This document shows positions 47,165-56,879 of a DNA stretch of 64,000 nucleotides, piece by piece. The translations under genes and the position numbers were made by a program. Origin of the DNA: Streptomyces sannanensis (GTDB lineage: Bacteria > Actinomycetota > Actinomycetes > Streptomycetales > Streptomycetaceae). Location of the stretch: the NCBI RefSeq assembly GCF_039536205.1, contig NZ_BAAAYL010000001.1, positions 992,001 through 1,056,000 on the forward strand, given 5' to 3'. The stretch's first letter is position 1. Every line of letters starts with the position of its first letter. The notes beneath the pieces are model-generated. The model worked only from the letters and a program-made list of their open reading frames with translations. It did no database searches and had not been told where the DNA came from.

Positions 47165-48486
47165 CGCCTCCCCGGCGCGGGGCCGCTCGCGGACGCCACG
47201 GCGTCGGCGAGCGGCCCGATGTCGTCCGCCGTCAGGGTCGAGATGCTGATCCGCACTCCGGGCGGCGAGGAGATCCGGAATCGGGCCCCCGGCGCCACGG
47301 CCCATCCGGCGTGCAGCAGCCTCGCCACCACAGCGGTCTCGTCGGGCACCGGCACCCAGACGTTGAAGCCGCTGCGCCCGTGCGCCTCGACCCCCCGCTC
47401 CCCCAGCGCACGCACCAGAGCGTCCCTGCGCTCGGCGTACCCGGCCGCGACCCGCGCGGCGTCCACCGCGCCTGTCTCCCACAGATGCACCACGGCACGC
47501 TGCAACAGCCGGCTGACCCAGCCGGGACCGAGCCGCTGCCGCCCCCGCACCCGGTCCACCGTCAGCGCGTCACCGGTGAGCACCGCGATCCGCAGGTCCG
47601 GCCCGTACGCCTTGGCGACGGAGCGGACCAGCGCCCAGCTGCCCGTGCCCACGGCGAGCGACTGCAGTGGAAGGTCGACGATGCCGCTGCCGTGGTCATC
47701 CTCGATGAGCAGCACCCCGGGGTGCGCGGCGAGCACGGTCCGCAGTTCCGCGGCGCGCGCGGTGCTCACGACGGCGCCCGTCGGGTTCTGGGCGCGACAG
47801 GTGACGATGATCGCCCGGGCACCGCCGCTCAGCGCCCGCTCCACCGCTTCGGGAAGGGGCCCTTCGTCGTCCACGGCCACCGGTACGGGCCGTAGACCGA
47901 GCGCCGGCACGAGGTCGAGCAGCGCGGCCCATCCGGGGTCCTCGACAGCCACCGGGTCACCCGGTCTGAGGTGCGCGGCGAGCACCCGCTCGATGGCGTC
48001 CAGCGATCCCGACAGCACCGCGATCGGCCCGTCCGGGACTCCGTCCGCGTCCAGGGCGGCGCGGGCCAGCCGCGCCAGGTCCGCGTCGACGGACTCCTGC
48101 CCGTACAGCCCGGGCCGTTCTGCGTTGTGCCGGCCGGCCGCCGCCAGGGCATCGGCCAGCGGTGGCAGCAGTGCGACGTCGGGATTGCCGTTCGCGATGT
48201 TGCGCACGCCCTCAGGGACGTCGAAGCGCCCGGCATCGCGTGCGGTACTGGAGGGCCGCGGACGCACCCGGCTCCCCCGCCGGCCCGCCGTCTCGATCAC
48301 CCCTCGGTCACGCAGAGTGCGATAGGCGGCGGCGACCGTATTCGGGTTCACACCCAGATGGGTCGCCAACTCCCTGAGCGGCGGCAGTAGTTGACCGGGC
48401 TCCAGCTCGCCCGCACCGATAGCGCGCTCGACGCTGGCGGCGATCTCCGATGCGCGCCGCCCTTCGATCCGATACTCTCCTAGCAC
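47155..48486 (-). CDS. MocR/PdxR-type GntR regulator with aminotransferase domain
   Basis: 443 residues: N-terminal GntR winged helix (LPPLRELATHLGVNPNTVAA) and C-terminal type I aminotransferase fold. The PLP lysine is seen in SVAKAYGPDLRI. MocR proteins sense PLP or related amines and often control vitamin B6 genes; the divergent neighbour is a PNPOx-like flavoprotein, in keeping with that. Confidence 0.92.
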   Translation of the reverse strand: MLGEYRIEGRRASEIAASVERAIGAGELEPGQLLPPLRELATHLGVNPNTVAAAYRTLRDRGVIETAGRRGSRVRPRPSSTARDAGRFDVPEGVRNIANGNPDVALLPPLADALAAAGRHNAERPGLYGQESVDADLARLARAALDADGVPDGPIAVLSGSLDAIERVLAAHLRPGDPVAVEDPGWAALLDLVPALGLRPVPVAVDDEGPLPEAVERALSGGARAIIVTCRAQNPTGAVVSTARAAELRTVLAAHPGVLLIEDDHGSGIVDLPLQSLAVGTGSWALVRSVAKAYGPDLRIAVLTGDALTVDRVRGRQRLGPGWVSRLLQRAVVHLWETGAVDAARVAAGYAERRDALVRALGERGVEAHGRSGFNVWVPVPDETAVVARLLHAGWAVAPGARFRISSPPGVRISISTLTADDIGPLADAVASASGPAPGRRYD

Positions 48487-48497
48487 AAAATAGATTA

Positions 48498-48509
48498 TGC
48501 ACTAGTGCA
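48498..48509. promoter_or_regulatory. Palindrome between the MocR and flavoprotein genes
   Basis: TGCACTAGTGCA is a perfect 12-base palindrome in an AT-rich 35-base spacer; a related CTAGCACA lies about 18 bases to the left. A likely operator for the MocR protein. Confidence 0.55.
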
Positions 48510-48521
48510 ATGGAGATTGCA

Positions 48522-49184
48522 ATGCCGGACACCGCTGGCTACGAGCCCACCGAGCGCACCGTCCCCACCCGCTCGCGCGAACGTGCCTCGTACGACAAGG
48601 AACTGGTCCACGCGATACTCGACGAGGCGTACGTCTGCCACCTGGGCTTCGTACGCGACGGCGCGCCGGTGGTCCTGCCCACGCTCTACGGCCGCGTCGG
48701 CGAGCGGCTCTACGTCCACGGCTCGACCGGATCGCGCCCGCTGCACATGGCGGGCCGGGCCGAGCCCGGTCTGCCCGTCTGCCTGACCGTCACCCATGTC
48801 GACGGCCTGGTGCTCGCCCGCTCCGCCTTCCACCACTCCATCAACTACCGCTCGGTCGTGGTCCACGGCATTGCCACCCAGGTCACCGACCCGGAAGAGA
48901 AGCGCACCGCGCTCGACGCGCTGGTCGACCATGTGGTCCCCGGCCGCTCCCTCGACTCGCGTCCCGCCGACGCCAAGGAACTGGCCGCCACCGCTGTGCT
49001 CCGGCTGGACCTCGACGAGGTCTCCGCCAAGGTACGCACCGGCGGCCCCAACGACGACGAGGAGGATCTGACCCTCCCGCACTGGACCGGCGTCGTCCCG
49101 CTCGTACGCAGCTACGGCACCCCCGTCCCGGCCGACGACCTCGACCCGGCCGTCACCCTGCCCGACTACCTCGCCGCCCTCTGA
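48522..49184 (+). CDS. Pyridoxamine 5'-phosphate oxidase-related flavoprotein
   Basis: 220 residues, split-barrel FMN/F420 fold. AYVCHLGFVRDGAPVVLPT and YVHGSTGSRPLH are the family signatures. Could be a PNPOx-like or F420/haem-handling enzyme. The ATG at 48522 is preferred because GGAG lies six bases upstream; an ATG at 48510 is in frame. Divergent from the MocR gene and probably its target. Confidence 0.88.
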   Translation: MPDTAGYEPTERTVPTRSRERASYDKELVHAILDEAYVCHLGFVRDGAPVVLPTLYGRVGERLYVHGSTGSRPLHMAGRAEPGLPVCLTVTHVDGLVLARSAFHHSINYRSVVVHGIATQVTDPEEKRTALDALVDHVVPGRSLDSRPADAKELAATAVLRLDLDEVSAKVRTGGPNDDEEDLTLPHWTGVVPLVRSYGTPVPADDLDPAVTLPDYLAAL

Positions 49185-49196
49185 CAGGAGCCCGTC

Positions 49197-49731
49197 CTGC
49201 TCATCCGTCCCTGGGACGCCCCCGCCGACGACAGCGAGTGGCAGCGGTGGTCCGTTGACTGCACTAACTCCTTGATCGGTTCGACGCTGCCGGGCGATGC
49301 ACCGTGCGTCCGGCCGATGCACGGTACGGCCCGGAGCGCGGCGGCTTCTGCGGCGAGGTGATCACCACCTGGCCCGCCCCAACCCGCTGTGGCCGGCCCT
49401 CGAGGCCGACCCGCGGGTCCTGCTGAGCGTCGTCGACGACTACGTCTTCGTCCCGGGCCCGTGGCAGGCGCCGCCGCACATGCCCGCCGAGCACGACACG
49501 CCGACCGGCTTCTACGCCGCGGTGCAACTGCGCTGCACCGCGCACGTCGTGGACGATCCGGCGGAGAAGGCCGACCTGCTCAACCGGCAGGTCGGCCACT
49601 TCCAGCCGGAAGAGATACGGGAACGCACCGCCGCCGGCCTGGCCGCCCGAGGCGGACCGAACGCCCCCGAGGCGGCCGCCCGCCACGCACGCCGCAGCGC
49701 ATGGTGGTCAGCCTCGAACCGGTCCGGCTGA
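49197..49731 (+). pseudogene. Broken PaiB-like FMN-binding regulator
   Basis: The beginning (LLIRPWDAPADDSEWQRW after CAGGAG) and the end (HLARPNPLWPALE, VLLSVVDDYVFVPGPWQ and GFYAAVQLRCTAHVVDDP) of a PaiB/FMN-binding family protein are recognisable, but the middle is deleted and a one-base loss near 49370 shifts the frame. No intact start-to-stop reading joins them. Confidence 0.7.
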
Positions 49732-49779
49732 GCGCAGACCGGCGCACGGCCCACTCGCCCACGGGATGGGACCGACGGC

Positions 49780-49804
49780 CCCAGCCCGTCCGGCGCTTGA
49801 GGAC
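49780..49804. repeat. Streptomyces-type interspersed motif
   Basis: A CCAGCCCGTCCGGCGCTTGA motif followed by GGAC, of a form that recurs between genes in Streptomyces chromosomes. Single copy here; no function is known to me. Confidence 0.45.
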
Positions 49805-49865
49805 GGAAACACCGGCCCACCCCACGGAGAGCGGCACCCGCCCCGCGGGCAGGCGCGGCACGCGC

Positions 49866-50828
49866 CTACGCGCTCCGGCGTGCCACCACCGAGGTGCGGG
49901 CCTCCGCGAACGCGAGGCCCAGCACCGCGGTGAGCAGCAGCAGCGTCCCGCTCACCGTAGCCGTGGTGAGCTTCTCGCCCAGCAGGGCCACGGCGATGAC
50001 CGCCGCGCTGACCGGCTCGAGCAGCATGATCACGGAGACGGTCGCGGCCCGCACGACCGCCGCCCCAGCGAAGTACAGGGCGTACGCGAGCGCGGTCGGC
50101 ACGGCCGCGACATAGATCAGCAGCCCCAGCACCGTCACCGGCTCCGCGGTGTGCGGCAGCAGCCCCTCCGCCGCGGCGAAGGGCAGCAGGGACACCGTCC
50201 CGATGGCGAACGCCCAGGCCGTCGTGGACGACGGATCGCCGCCCTCGCCGGAGCGCCCGAGCCACCGGGTCAGTAGTGTGATCGCGGCGTACCCGGCCGC
50301 GGACAGCAGCGCCAGGGCCACGCCGGCGGGCCGGACCGTACCGCCGCCGCTGCCCAGCACGAGCACCGCGAGCCCGCCGAGCGCCCCGGCAACGGCGGCG
50401 AGACCGCCCCCACCGATCCGCTCCCCCATGGTCAGCCGCGCCCCGACGGCGATGAACACGGGCCCGGCCCCGAGCGTGACCACGGTCCCGACGGCGAGCC
50501 CGGTCGCCTCGACGGCGGCGAAGTAGGCGCTCTGGAACACCGTCAACCCGATCCCGGTGCCCAGGATCCGCAGCAGCCGCCGGCGGCGGGACTCGGCCGG
50601 TGCCGCCTCCCGGCGGGGGCGCAGTGCCCGCGCTACAAGCAGCAGTACCAGTCCTCCGGCGCAACGCCAGAAGGAGAGGGCGAGAGGACCGAGGTCACTG
50701 GCGCCGAAGACCAGGGAGGCCGCGGCCCCCGCGGTGCCCCAGGCGACACCGGCAACGACGAGGTAGAACAGACCACGCCCGACGGGCAGGCCGGATGAGG
50801 AAGCAATCGACACGTGGCTTCTCCGCAT
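49866..50828 (-). CDS. EamA/DMT-superfamily transporter
   Basis: 320 residues, ten membrane segments in two EamA repeats ([16 protein letters not shown] at the first helix, [16 protein letters not shown] in the second repeat, the conserved family motif). ATG at 50828 with GGGAGCA upstream. Monocistronic, followed by the broken PaiB-like gene. Confidence 0.9.
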   Translation of the reverse strand: MRRSHVSIASSSGLPVGRGLFYLVVAGVAWGTAGAAASLVFGASDLGPLALSFWRCAGGLVLLLVARALRPRREAAPAESRRRRLLRILGTGIGLTVFQSAYFAAVEATGLAVGTVVTLGAGPVFIAVGARLTMGERIGGGGLAAVAGALGGLAVLVLGSGGGTVRPAGVALALLSAAGYAAITLLTRWLGRSGEGGDPSSTTAWAFAIGTVSLLPFAAAEGLLPHTAEPVTVLGLLIYVAAVPTALAYALYFAGAAVVRAATVSVIMLLEPVSAAVIAVALLGEKLTTATVSGTLLLLTAVLGLAFAEARTSVVARRSA

Positions 50829-51081
50829 ATCGTGTGCTCCCGGGGAGCACCCCGGGCCCCCGGCAGGAACCCACGTCACCAGGCCACGCCGACCGACCCC
50901 GCCGGGGGTGAGAAAAAGCAGGTCGCGTGACGCCGCTGTACGCGGGCAGCAGGAGACCGCTCAGGGTCTGTTGCCCGAGCCGGGATCCTCGTCGGAAAGC
51001 GCGGCCGCCCGCCTTATGCGGCAGGCGGCGGAAGCACGGTCGAATGCATGAGCGCCACCCTATGCGACCTCCGCATCATGC

Positions 51082-52113
51082 TCAAACGTGAGGTTCGGCA
51101 CGTACGTGCACGGTCTCGCCCCGGGCGGCCGAGGAGTTCGAGGGCGCCGTCGGCAACTCGCTCCCGGGAGCCGGGACGTCGCCACCGGCCACCACTCCGG
51201 ACGGGGCCCTGGGGGTGGAGGACTGGGCGATGAAGGCGCCGATCAGCACCACGGAACCGCCGACGATCTGGGGCGCGGACAGACGCTCGCCGATGAGCAC
51301 CCACGCCAGCACGGTCGCCACGACGGCCTCCAGGCAGGCGACCACGCCTGCCACCTGCGGGGAGAGCTTGCGTACCGAGACAACTCCGGTGACGTAGGCG
51401 AGCACGGTGGCGACGAGCACGATCCAGCCGAGCAGCAGGACCGCCGGGACCTGCGTTCCGTCCATGTCCGCCTGGCCGGTGAGGACCGACCAGTCCATAC
51501 CCCACGGGCGGGCGACGACGGTGAGCACGACGCTGCCGATGAGCAGTCCGTACGCGATGACGCCCATCGGATCCGGCGCGTCGGCCTCGTCGCTGCCCTG
51601 GTCGGACAGGACGAAGTAGCCGACCTGGCAGCAGGCGGCGGCGAGCGCCAGGGCGAGACCGAGCATGTCGAAGCGCAGCCCCGACCACACCTCGACGACA
51701 CATGCGAGGCCGCCGACCGCGAGAACGACGCCGACCCGGGCAGCGCGCGTGACCGGCCGGCGCTGGACGAACCGCACCCAGCCGAGGACGAGGGCGGGGG
51801 CGAGATACTCGACCAGCAGCGCGACCCCGACGGGGATATGGGAGATCGCGGCGAAGTAGCAGGCCTGTACGCCCGCGACGGCCAGCAGACCGAAGCCGGC
51901 GAGCAGGGCGGGACGTCGGCGCAGCAGGTCGCGGCGGCGCCAGGCCACCGGCAGCATGACGAGGGCGGCGCCCGTCACCCGTAGCCACACCACGTGCAAC
52001 GGGTCGAGCCCCGCCTCGATCAGCGGCTTGGCCGCGACACCTGATCCACCGAACGCGAACGCCGACACCAGTGCGAGACCCAGGCCGACGTTCCTCCCCT
52101 GAGACGCTTGCAT
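51082..52113 (-). CDS. EamA/DMT-superfamily transporter
   Basis: 343 residues with ten membrane segments and a 45-residue polar tail. GGSGVAAKPLIEAGLDPLHV and CLEAVVATVLAWVLIGERL fit the two repeats. The ATG at 52113 is used; a GTG two codons earlier is possible. Third transporter of this family in 6 kb; not a recent duplicate of the others, judging by sequence. Confidence 0.9.
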   Translation of the reverse strand: MQASQGRNVGLGLALVSAFAFGGSGVAAKPLIEAGLDPLHVVWLRVTGAALVMLPVAWRRRDLLRRRPALLAGFGLLAVAGVQACYFAAISHIPVGVALLVEYLAPALVLGWVRFVQRRPVTRAARVGVVLAVGGLACVVEVWSGLRFDMLGLALALAAACCQVGYFVLSDQGSDEADAPDPMGVIAYGLLIGSVVLTVVARPWGMDWSVLTGQADMDGTQVPAVLLLGWIVLVATVLAYVTGVVSVRKLSPQVAGVVACLEAVVATVLAWVLIGERLSAPQIVGGSVVLIGAFIAQSSTPRAPSGVVAGGDVPAPGSELPTAPSNSSAARGETVHVRAEPHV

Positions 52114-52147
52114 CCGCACATCATGGCAGCTTCTGTAAGGAGCGTCA

Positions 52148-52687
52148 TCAAGGTGACACCTGTTGAGACAGCCTGCCGATCCGGCTTGCGAGCGAGGCCG
52201 TGTCGACCCCCGCGTGATGCAGCACCTCGACCGCCCGGGAGGCGGGATCGGCGGCCAGGGCAGCCAGCAGATCGAGCCCGTTCGCCCGCTTCTCGCCACG
52301 CATGGCAGCACGGCGGCGCGCGCCCCCCAGGGCCGTCGCGGCGGCCGGTGAGCAGCCCGCGGCGGCAGGCGGCAGCACCACGGGCACCGCACCCGAGTCC
52401 TCCACGGTGCCCTGCCAGCGAAGGCCGTATCCGATGCTGCGCTGGACGAGATAGCCGAGCACCTTGGCCAGCTGCCCGCCGTCGAACGCGGCCCGGACCT
52501 CCGGGTCCGATTCCAGCAACGAGTGCAGCAGATGGGCGGTGTCCGTCCGGCTGTCTCCGTCGCGCTGGGCCCGTCGGCGCGCGCCCGCGACCACCGAGGC
52601 CAGTTCGGCGGTGAGCCCGGCGTCGGGAGCGGCAGAATGCGAGGCCGGTTTCCGGGCCCGCTGAGTGGGAGTACGCACAACTCCCAT
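52148..52687 (-). CDS. Clp N-terminal (ClpR) domain protein
   Basis: 179 residues. Two Clp-N repeats (RTDTAHLLHSLLES and NGLDLLAALAADP) without any AAA+ ATPase domain. Such stand-alone Clp-N proteins may act as adaptors for ClpC-type unfoldases. The ATG at 52687 removes a basic N-terminal extension that has no family support. Confidence 0.82.
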   Translation of the reverse strand: MGVVRTPTQRARKPASHSAAPDAGLTAELASVVAGARRRAQRDGDSRTDTAHLLHSLLESDPEVRAAFDGGQLAKVLGYLVQRSIGYGLRWQGTVEDSGAVPVVLPPAAAGCSPAAATALGGARRRAAMRGEKRANGLDLLAALAADPASRAVEVLHHAGVDTASLASRIGRLSQQVSP

Positions 52688-52905
52688 CCCATCAGCCGCC
52701 GGAGCGCGAGCGCATCGCCATCGGGGAGCATGTGTAAGTCCCACGGAAGTCGGGCAACGCCGCACGCGCCCTCCTTCTTACGGATGACTTCGCGCGAATA
52801 TCTCCCAAGGGACGCGCACCACCGTACGATGCGCCCCGCAAGCCGACGACACGGACAGAAACGGGCCCCGCCGGCTGCCCGGCGGGGTCCATTCGCGCCG
52901 TACGG

Positions 52906-53487
52906 TCAGTGCTCGTCGGCGAGGATCAGATACAGCTTCTTGCGGGCCTCGTTGATGACCGCGACCGCCTTGTCACGCTGCTCGGGCGTGCCGGTCTTCC
53001 ACACCTGACCGAACGCCTCGAACAGTCCGAAGCCGGCCTGCCGGATCTCGTTCACGGTGTCCCAGTCGATCCCGCGGCCCACCTCCTCCCACGGTGCCCG
53101 GGGCCCCGCGTCGGCCTCGGCGCGGCCGGAATCGGTGAGCGTGAACAGCTTCTTTCCGCCCTCGCTCTCACTGCTGATCAGACCTTCGTCCTCCAGCAGC
53201 TGGAGCGTCGGGTAGACCGAGCCGGGGCTGGGCTTCCAGGCCCCACCGCTGCGCTCGCCGATCTCCTGGATCATCTCGTAACCGTGCATCGGGCGGTCCT
53301 TGAGCAGAGCCAGGATCGACGCACGCACATCTCCGCGCCGTGCCCGGCCGCGCGGGCCGCCGGGTCCGCGCCCGCCCCAGAAGGGCCCGCCGGCCCACGG
53401 CGGCCCGAACGGACCGAATGCGGCACGCCGCTCTTCGAAGGCACCCCGACCGTGATGGCCGGGCCCGCAGTGTCCCTGTGAACGCAT
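52906..53487 (-). CDS. PadR-family transcriptional regulator
   Basis: 193 residues. A Gly/Pro/Arg-rich N-terminal 45 residues precede the winged helix (ILALLKDRPMHGYEMIQEI and SPGSVYPTLQLLEDEGLI) and a C-terminal helix. ATG with GAAGGAG. Divergent from the PhzF-like gene, with AT-rich palindromic sequence ATATATCG near 53530 that may be its operator. Confidence 0.92.
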   Translation of the reverse strand: MRSQGHCGPGHHGRGAFEERRAAFGPFGPPWAGGPFWGGRGPGGPRGRARRGDVRASILALLKDRPMHGYEMIQEIGERSGGAWKPSPGSVYPTLQLLEDEGLISSESEGGKKLFTLTDSGRAEADAGPRAPWEEVGRGIDWDTVNEIRQAGFGLFEAFGQVWKTGTPEQRDKAVAVINEARKKLYLILADEH

Positions 53488-53625
53488 CTCCGCGCTCCTT
53501 CCATCATTGAATTGTCGCGATGCCTCAACGATATATCGGAATACTTCGACCGACAAGGTCTTTCCGGGCCACGAACCACACATTGGCCTTGGTCTGCGGT
53601 GATGCATGGGCCTACGTTGGCGATC

Positions 53626-54441
53626 ATGCGCATTCGAATCGTGGACGCCTTCGCCGACCGCCCCTTCGCCGGCAACCCCGCCGGCGTCCTGCTGCTGGAC
53701 TCCGACGCCTTCCCCGAGGACACCTGGCTCCAGAACGTGGCCGAGGAGGTGAACCTCTCCGAGACGGCATTCGCCCACCCGCTGCCCGCGGGTGGCGAGG
53801 CCGACTGGGCGCTGCGCTGGTTCACCCCGGCCACCGAGGTCGACATGTGCGGCCATGCCACGCTCGCCACCGCCCACGTCCTGCACACCGCGGGAGCGGC
53901 GACCGGGACCGTGCGCTTCTCGGCGCGCTGCGGGCTGCTCGCCGCCGACGTGGACGCCGAGGGCACCATCACCCTCGACTTCCCCACCGCCCCGCTCGCC
54001 CCGGCGGACGTCCCGGACGGGCTCTCCGAGGCACTCGGCGCGAGGATCCTCTCGGCGCACGACACAGGTCCGCACATCGGCGATCTGCTGGTCGAACTGG
54101 CCGACGAACGGACCGTACGTTCCCTGAACCCGCACTTCGCCGGTCTGGTCGCCCACTCCGAGCGGGGCATCGTCGTCACAGCTGCCGCCGACGACCCCGG
54201 CCGCGGCTACGACTTCGTCTCGCGCGGTTTCTTCCCCCAGGTCGGCATCGACGAGGACCCGGTCACGGGCAGCGCCCACACCGCGCTGGCCCCGTTCTGG
54301 TCGGCGCGTCTGGGCCGCGACGAACTGACCGGCCTTCAGGCCTCGGCCCGCACCGGCCTGGTCCGTACCCGGCTGCGCGGCGACCGCACGCTGCTGACGG
54401 GCCGCGCCATGACGGTCATCGACGGCGAGCTGCTGGCGTGA
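53626..54441 (+). CDS. PhzF-family isomerase/epimerase
   Basis: 271 residues. IVDAFADRPFAGNPAGV at the N-terminus, catalytic Glu in NLSETAF, DMCGHATLA and the C-terminal GIDEDPVTGSAHTAL are the family marks. Not linked to any phenazine genes, so a general isomerase of unknown substrate. TACGTT lies nine bases before the ATG and no ribosome site is seen, so a leaderless message is likely. Confidence 0.92.
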   Translation: MRIRIVDAFADRPFAGNPAGVLLLDSDAFPEDTWLQNVAEEVNLSETAFAHPLPAGGEADWALRWFTPATEVDMCGHATLATAHVLHTAGAATGTVRFSARCGLLAADVDAEGTITLDFPTAPLAPADVPDGLSEALGARILSAHDTGPHIGDLLVELADERTVRSLNPHFAGLVAHSERGIVVTAAADDPGRGYDFVSRGFFPQVGIDEDPVTGSAHTALAPFWSARLGRDELTGLQASARTGLVRTRLRGDRTLLTGRAMTVIDGELLA

Positions 54442-54454
54442 CCGCCCACGGGCG

Positions 54455-54492
54455 GCGCCTCACACGACGGGCAGCGCCTCACACGACGGGCA
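54455..54492. repeat. Tandem duplication of 19 bases
   Basis: Two exact copies of a 19-base unit starting GCGCCTCACACGACG, in tandem. The second copy contains the stop codon of the CPBP gene, so a slippage duplication has occurred at its 3' end without altering the protein. Confidence 0.85.
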
Positions 54493-55261
54493 GCCAGCCC
54501 GCCTTCCCCGCGAGCAGCGCGTACCCGACGAACGCCACGATGTCGAGCAGGGCGTGCGCCACCACCAGTGGCGCCACCCGCCCCCAGCGCCGGTAGAGCA
54601 GCACGAACACCACGCCCATCACCATGTTGCCGACGAAACCGCCGATGCCCTGGTAGAGGTGGTACGAGCCACGCAGCACCGAGCTCGCCGCCAGGGCCAC
54701 CATCGGGGTCCACCCCAGCTGCCCCAGTCTGCGCAGCAGATACCCGACGACCACGACCTCTTCCAGTACGGCGTTCTGCAGCGCCGAGAGGACCAGCACC
54801 GGGTACTTCCACCAGACGTCGGGCAGTGCTTCCGGTACGACCGTCAGATTGGCGCCGGCCGCCCGCACCGCCAGGTAGAAGGCGAGCCCGGCGCTGCCGA
54901 TACCGGCCGCCACCAGGGCGCCGCGGCCCAGGTCCGGCCAGGGCCTGCGCCTGTCGAACCCGATCGCCCGCAGCCCGACGGCGCCCTCCCTCATCAGCAA
55001 GTGCGCCACCAGGGCGACCGGTACGAGAGCGGTCGCGATCCCGAACAGCTGCCAGGCGAGGTCGAGCCAGGGGCGCCCGGGGGCGTACGAGGAGTTGAGG
55101 GTGGCCGCCTGCTCCTTGAGCGTGCCCGGCTTGGTCAGCGAGCCCACAAAGCTGATCAGCGACGAGAGCGCGCTCGCACCGAGCGAGAGCGCCAGCACCA
55201 GCAGGGCCTCGGAGCGCAGGACCCTCCGCGTGATCCTTTCCTCCGGAAGAGCGCCGGCCAT
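54479..55261 (-). CDS. CPBP-family intramembrane metalloprotease
   Basis: 260 residues, about seven membrane segments. The Abi/CAAX motifs are present: EE in NAVLEEVVVVGYLLRR, H in SYHLYQG and the third motif HALLD. Probably cleaves or binds membrane peptides. ATG at 55261 with GGAGGCGG upstream; an in-frame ATG eleven codons earlier is less likely. Confidence 0.88.
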   Translation of the reverse strand: MAGALPEERITRRVLRSEALLVLALSLGASALSSLISFVGSLTKPGTLKEQAATLNSSYAPGRPWLDLAWQLFGIATALVPVALVAHLLMREGAVGLRAIGFDRRRPWPDLGRGALVAAGIGSAGLAFYLAVRAAGANLTVVPEALPDVWWKYPVLVLSALQNAVLEEVVVVGYLLRRLGQLGWTPMVALAASSVLRGSYHLYQGIGGFVGNMVMGVVFVLLYRRWGRVAPLVVAHALLDIVAFVGYALLAGKAGWLPVV

Positions 55262-55358
55262 GCGTTCCGCCTCCACCTGCACACCTGCCTCCACTGCTGC
55301 CTCTGGGACATCACAGCTTGCCCCACGGCGGGAAGGAGGCGGAACGCGGGCGCCGGGG

Positions 55359-56879
55359 TCAGCGTGACCGTGCGGCCCGCACGGCGACTCCCACCGGCCA
55401 GGTGTGCACCGGATCGCCCTGGTGCATCAGCTCGCAGTAGCGACGGGTCGTGGCGGCCAGTGCGGCACCCCGTTCCAGTCCGCTCTCACGTGCCCGGTGA
55501 TAGGTGGCCACCTGCCAGGAAGCTCCGTTGACGCGCCGCCTGCACCGCTCCTCGATGACACCGAGGTAGTGGTCACGGTCCGCGCGCTCGACACCCCAGG
55601 CATCGAGACCCGCCTCGGCGAGGGGCAGCAGTTCGTCCTGTACCAGCCTCACGACGGGCACCCTGGCGATTCCGCCCGCCCGTCGCGGCGACGGCCACAG
55701 GAGCTCGGCGTCGATGCCGTACCGGCATGCGGTGTCGAAGTTCTCGGCCGCGGCGGCGAACGGCAGCCGCGACCACACCGGACGGGCGTCCTCGGCGAGC
55801 GCCCTCACCAGACCGTAGTAGAAGGCGGCGTTGGCGATGACATCGGTGACCGTCGGGCCGGCCGGCAGCACCCGGTTCTCCACCCGCAGGTGCGGCACCC
55901 CGTCGACCAGGCCGTAGACCGGCCGGTTCCAGCGGTAGACGGTTCCGTTGTGGAGCACGAGTTCCTGAAGCCTCGGCACGCCCCCGTCGTCGAGCACCCG
56001 CAGCGGGTCCTCCTCGTCGCAGATCGGCAACAGGGCGGGGAACCAGCGGACGTTCTCCTCGAACAGCTCGTATGCCGAGCCGATCCAGCGCTCCCCGAAC
56101 CAGGTCCGCGGCCGCACCCCCTGGGCCCGGAGCTCGACCGAGCGGGTGTCGGTGGCCTGCTGGAACAGCGGGGGCCGCGACTCGCGCCACACCTCCTTGC
56201 CGAACACGAACGGGGCGTTGGCGCCGACGGCCACCTGCACCGGTGCGATCACCTGGGCCGCGTTCCACACGTCCGCGAAGCGGGTGGGGGTGACCTGGAG
56301 GTGCAACTGCACGGAAGTGCAGGCGGCTTCGGGAGCTATCGAAGTGAACATGCAGCTGATGCGTTCCACCCCCTCGATGTCGAGGGTGAAGTCCTCTCCG
56401 CGGGCCGTGACGATCTGGTCGTTGAGCAGGGCATAGCGATCGACATCGGAGAGGTTGGCGGAGACGAGATCACCGGTTCCGAGGGTGGGAAGAATTCCGA
56501 TCATCACAATCCCGGAATCGGTATCGACGGCCATGCGGTGGGCATATGCGAGTCCGGCCCTCAACTCCTCCGCAAGCTGCTCAAAAACCCGTCCCCCCAG
56601 CCGGTGCGGGGCAATGTTCACTTCGAGATTGAACATTCCGAGTTCAGTCTGGAAATCCCGGCTCGCGATCCGTTCGAGCACGGCCGCATTAACCATGCTC
56701 GGCATTCCGTCGCGACCCACGAGATTCAGCTCTATCTCCAGCCCCATGAGATTCCTGGGACGGTCGAACCTCCTCTCCCCCAGCAGCCGTTCGAGGGCCT
56801 CGAGGCACTGCTGCACCTTACTGCGGTACCGGTGCCGATCGGACAGGTCGAACACTCCTGCCACGATCTTCTCCCCCAT
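55359..56879 (-). CDS. Glutamate-cysteine ligase family (GCS2) enzyme
   Basis: 506 residues. GLEIELNLVG near residue 48, NLEVNIAPHRLGG and TSVQLHLQVTP are the carboxylate-amine ligase signatures. Members of this long Streptomyces type are uncharacterised; forming a gamma-glutamyl amide is the likely chemistry. ATG at 56879 with AGGGAGGGA upstream. Monocistronic. Confidence 0.88.
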   Translation of the reverse strand: MGEKIVAGVFDLSDRHRYRSKVQQCLEALERLLGERRFDRPRNLMGLEIELNLVGRDGMPSMVNAAVLERIASRDFQTELGMFNLEVNIAPHRLGGRVFEQLAEELRAGLAYAHRMAVDTDSGIVMIGILPTLGTGDLVSANLSDVDRYALLNDQIVTARGEDFTLDIEGVERISCMFTSIAPEAACTSVQLHLQVTPTRFADVWNAAQVIAPVQVAVGANAPFVFGKEVWRESRPPLFQQATDTRSVELRAQGVRPRTWFGERWIGSAYELFEENVRWFPALLPICDEEDPLRVLDDGGVPRLQELVLHNGTVYRWNRPVYGLVDGVPHLRVENRVLPAGPTVTDVIANAAFYYGLVRALAEDARPVWSRLPFAAAAENFDTACRYGIDAELLWPSPRRAGGIARVPVVRLVQDELLPLAEAGLDAWGVERADRDHYLGVIEERCRRRVNGASWQVATYHRARESGLERGAALAATTRRYCELMHQGDPVHTWPVGVAVRAARSR

